Source of the DNA: Christiangramia oceanisediminis
GTDB lineage: Bacteria; Bacteroidota; Bacteroidia; Flavobacteriales; Flavobacteriaceae
Direction: 5' to 3'
DNA length: 64,000 bases
Assembly: GCF_022570735.2 (NCBI RefSeq)
Contig: NZ_JANCNS010000002.1
Span: 248,001-312,000, forward strand
The notes under the pieces are model-generated. The model saw nothing but the letters and a program-made list of their open reading frames with translations, was not told where the DNA came from and made no database searches. A program made the position numbers and the translations under genes. Below, piece after piece: positions 63,565 to 64,000 of this stretch (positions are counted from its first letter, which is position 1; each line of letters starts with the position of its first letter).

Positions 63565-63829
63565 ACAGATCTGCGGAAAATTTACAGCACTGCTTGCACA
63601 ATTTTACCTTTCCAAATTCTTTTTCTGAAGATTCCAATAGGTCTTCAAAACTTTCAAAATAACCCAGTTTGACCCGGCCCTTGCGTGCGGGTAGCAAATC
63701 ACAGTCCTTCAAATGAATTACCCTGTAAGACCCGAGCCGTTTTTTCTTTTCCAGGTAAAAGCAGAAAACTTTTTCAGTTTCAAATAAGGGTAAGGATAAA
63801 AATTTTAAAAGAAATTTCTGGATAGTCAC
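63563..63829 (-). CDS. Small Cys-rich protein, putative metal site
   Basis: 88 residues. After a basic N-terminus come IHLKDCDLLPARKGRVKLGYFESFEDLLESSEKEF (described by its key residues His, Cys, LP and GxFxS) and the end LCKQCCK. The arrangement H-x3-C ... LG-x-F ... C-x2-CC suggests a zinc- or iron-binding fold that recurs in small Bacteroidota proteins. Function is unknown. Its stop overlaps the end of the preceding terminator. Confidence 0.65.
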   Translation of the reverse strand: MTIQKFLLKFLSLPLFETEKVFCFYLEKKKRLGSYRVIHLKDCDLLPARKGRVKLGYFESFEDLLESSEKEFGKVKLCKQCCKFSADL

Positions 63830-63920
63830 AGGCAGCTTTTTTACAAAGCTAACAGAGAGAGGTTATGCGAAGGTTTTGCAAATATTATGATTAGCTTATA
63901 GAACAGTTTCCTATACTATT

Positions 63921-63998
63921 TTATAAATATATAATCTGATCGTCGCTCAAAGACAGGCCTAATAAATGTTTTTTGATCAGTCTGCTTCCAGTTTTCCT
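63921..63998 (-). CDS. C-terminal fragment of a gene entering from the right edge
   Basis: A reading frame open to the window edge encodes RKTGSRLIKKHLLGLSLSDDQ and IIYL, then a stop. The mix of residues looks protein-like and the other two minus frames are closed within 25 bp. Only 25 residues are visible, so no family can be named. Confidence 0.4.
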   Translation of the reverse strand, partial: RKTGSRLIKKHLLGLSLSDDQIIYL

Positions 63999-64000
63999 AA

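Noticed and set aside
1-64000. tRNA, rRNA, CRISPR, IS or prophage elements
   Set aside because: I looked for cloverleaf-like ends, repeat-spacer arrays, transposase motifs and terminal inverted repeats and saw none; no scan with a model was possible.

Overview
The window looks like chromosomal DNA of a marine member of the Flavobacteriaceae (Bacteroidota), similar in style to Gramella/Christiangramia. This rests on AT-rich spacers, the near absence of Shine-Dalgarno sequences, many lipoprotein and secreted proteins ending their signal in Q or C, a DUF4494 protein, a fused ThrA, and biosynthetic operons typical of the group. No rRNA, tRNA, CRISPR array, IS element or prophage was seen. It reads as ordinary core and near-core chromosome, with a few accessory-looking modules.

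Layout. 1-2.0 kb: a membrane-anchored endonuclease/phosphatase-fold protein and a PAP2 phosphatase. 2.1-4.8 kb: a VWA protein with a MoxR-like AAA+ ATPase, closed by a strong terminator. 5.0-9.7 kb: thrA-thrB-thrC, preceded by a candidate Thr/Ile leader peptide with attenuator-like pairing. 9.7-15.0 kb (minus strand): CPA2 antiporter, UbiB-like kinase and S10 peptidase. 15.1-17 kb: M61 lipoprotein peptidase. 17.1-20 kb: proC-proB-proA. 20.5-27.6 kb: a photosensory operon holding a CheB-CheR-PAS-histidine kinase fusion, a bacteriophytochrome kinase, a response regulator and the heme oxygenase that makes biliverdin.

27.7-33.8 kb: gamma-glutamyltransferase, RluE-type pseudouridine synthase, secreted amidohydrolase and M3 peptidase. 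33.8-34.6 kb: an 840-bp stretch without a conventional gene, holding three tiny minus-strand ORFs, each preceded by the same short repeat, with a terminator at the end. 34.6-36.9 kb: WrbA, an AraC-family regulator and a small membrane protein. 37-42.1 kb: a YbbA/YbbP-like ABC exporter, two mutually homologous small membrane proteins and a TesA-like lipoprotein esterase. 42.2-43.3 kb: a universal stress protein and a small unknown protein.

43.5-55.2 kb: a compact 13-gene operon for a Tat-exported molybdenum hydroxylase and its whole cofactor pathway: two enzyme subunits, a ModE-like regulator, cysteine desulfurase, XdhC, a MocA-like cytidylyltransferase, MoaD, a MoeB-rhodanese, MoaE, a MoaC-MogA fusion, MoaA, MoeA and a TauE-type anion exporter. 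55.2-64 kb: small secreted proteins, a processive GT2 glycosyltransferase, a DUF4494 protein, an Asp/Glu racemase, a secreted rhodanese, a methyltransferase, a CstB-like persulfide dioxygenase-rhodanese, two thioredoxin-fold exported proteins and a small Cys-rich protein. A further gene runs off the right edge.

The most distinctive points are the phytochrome/CheB-CheR operon, the tiny-ORF repeat unit at 33.8-34.4 kb, the thr leader at 4.96-5.04 kb, and the self-contained molybdenum hydroxylase operon.
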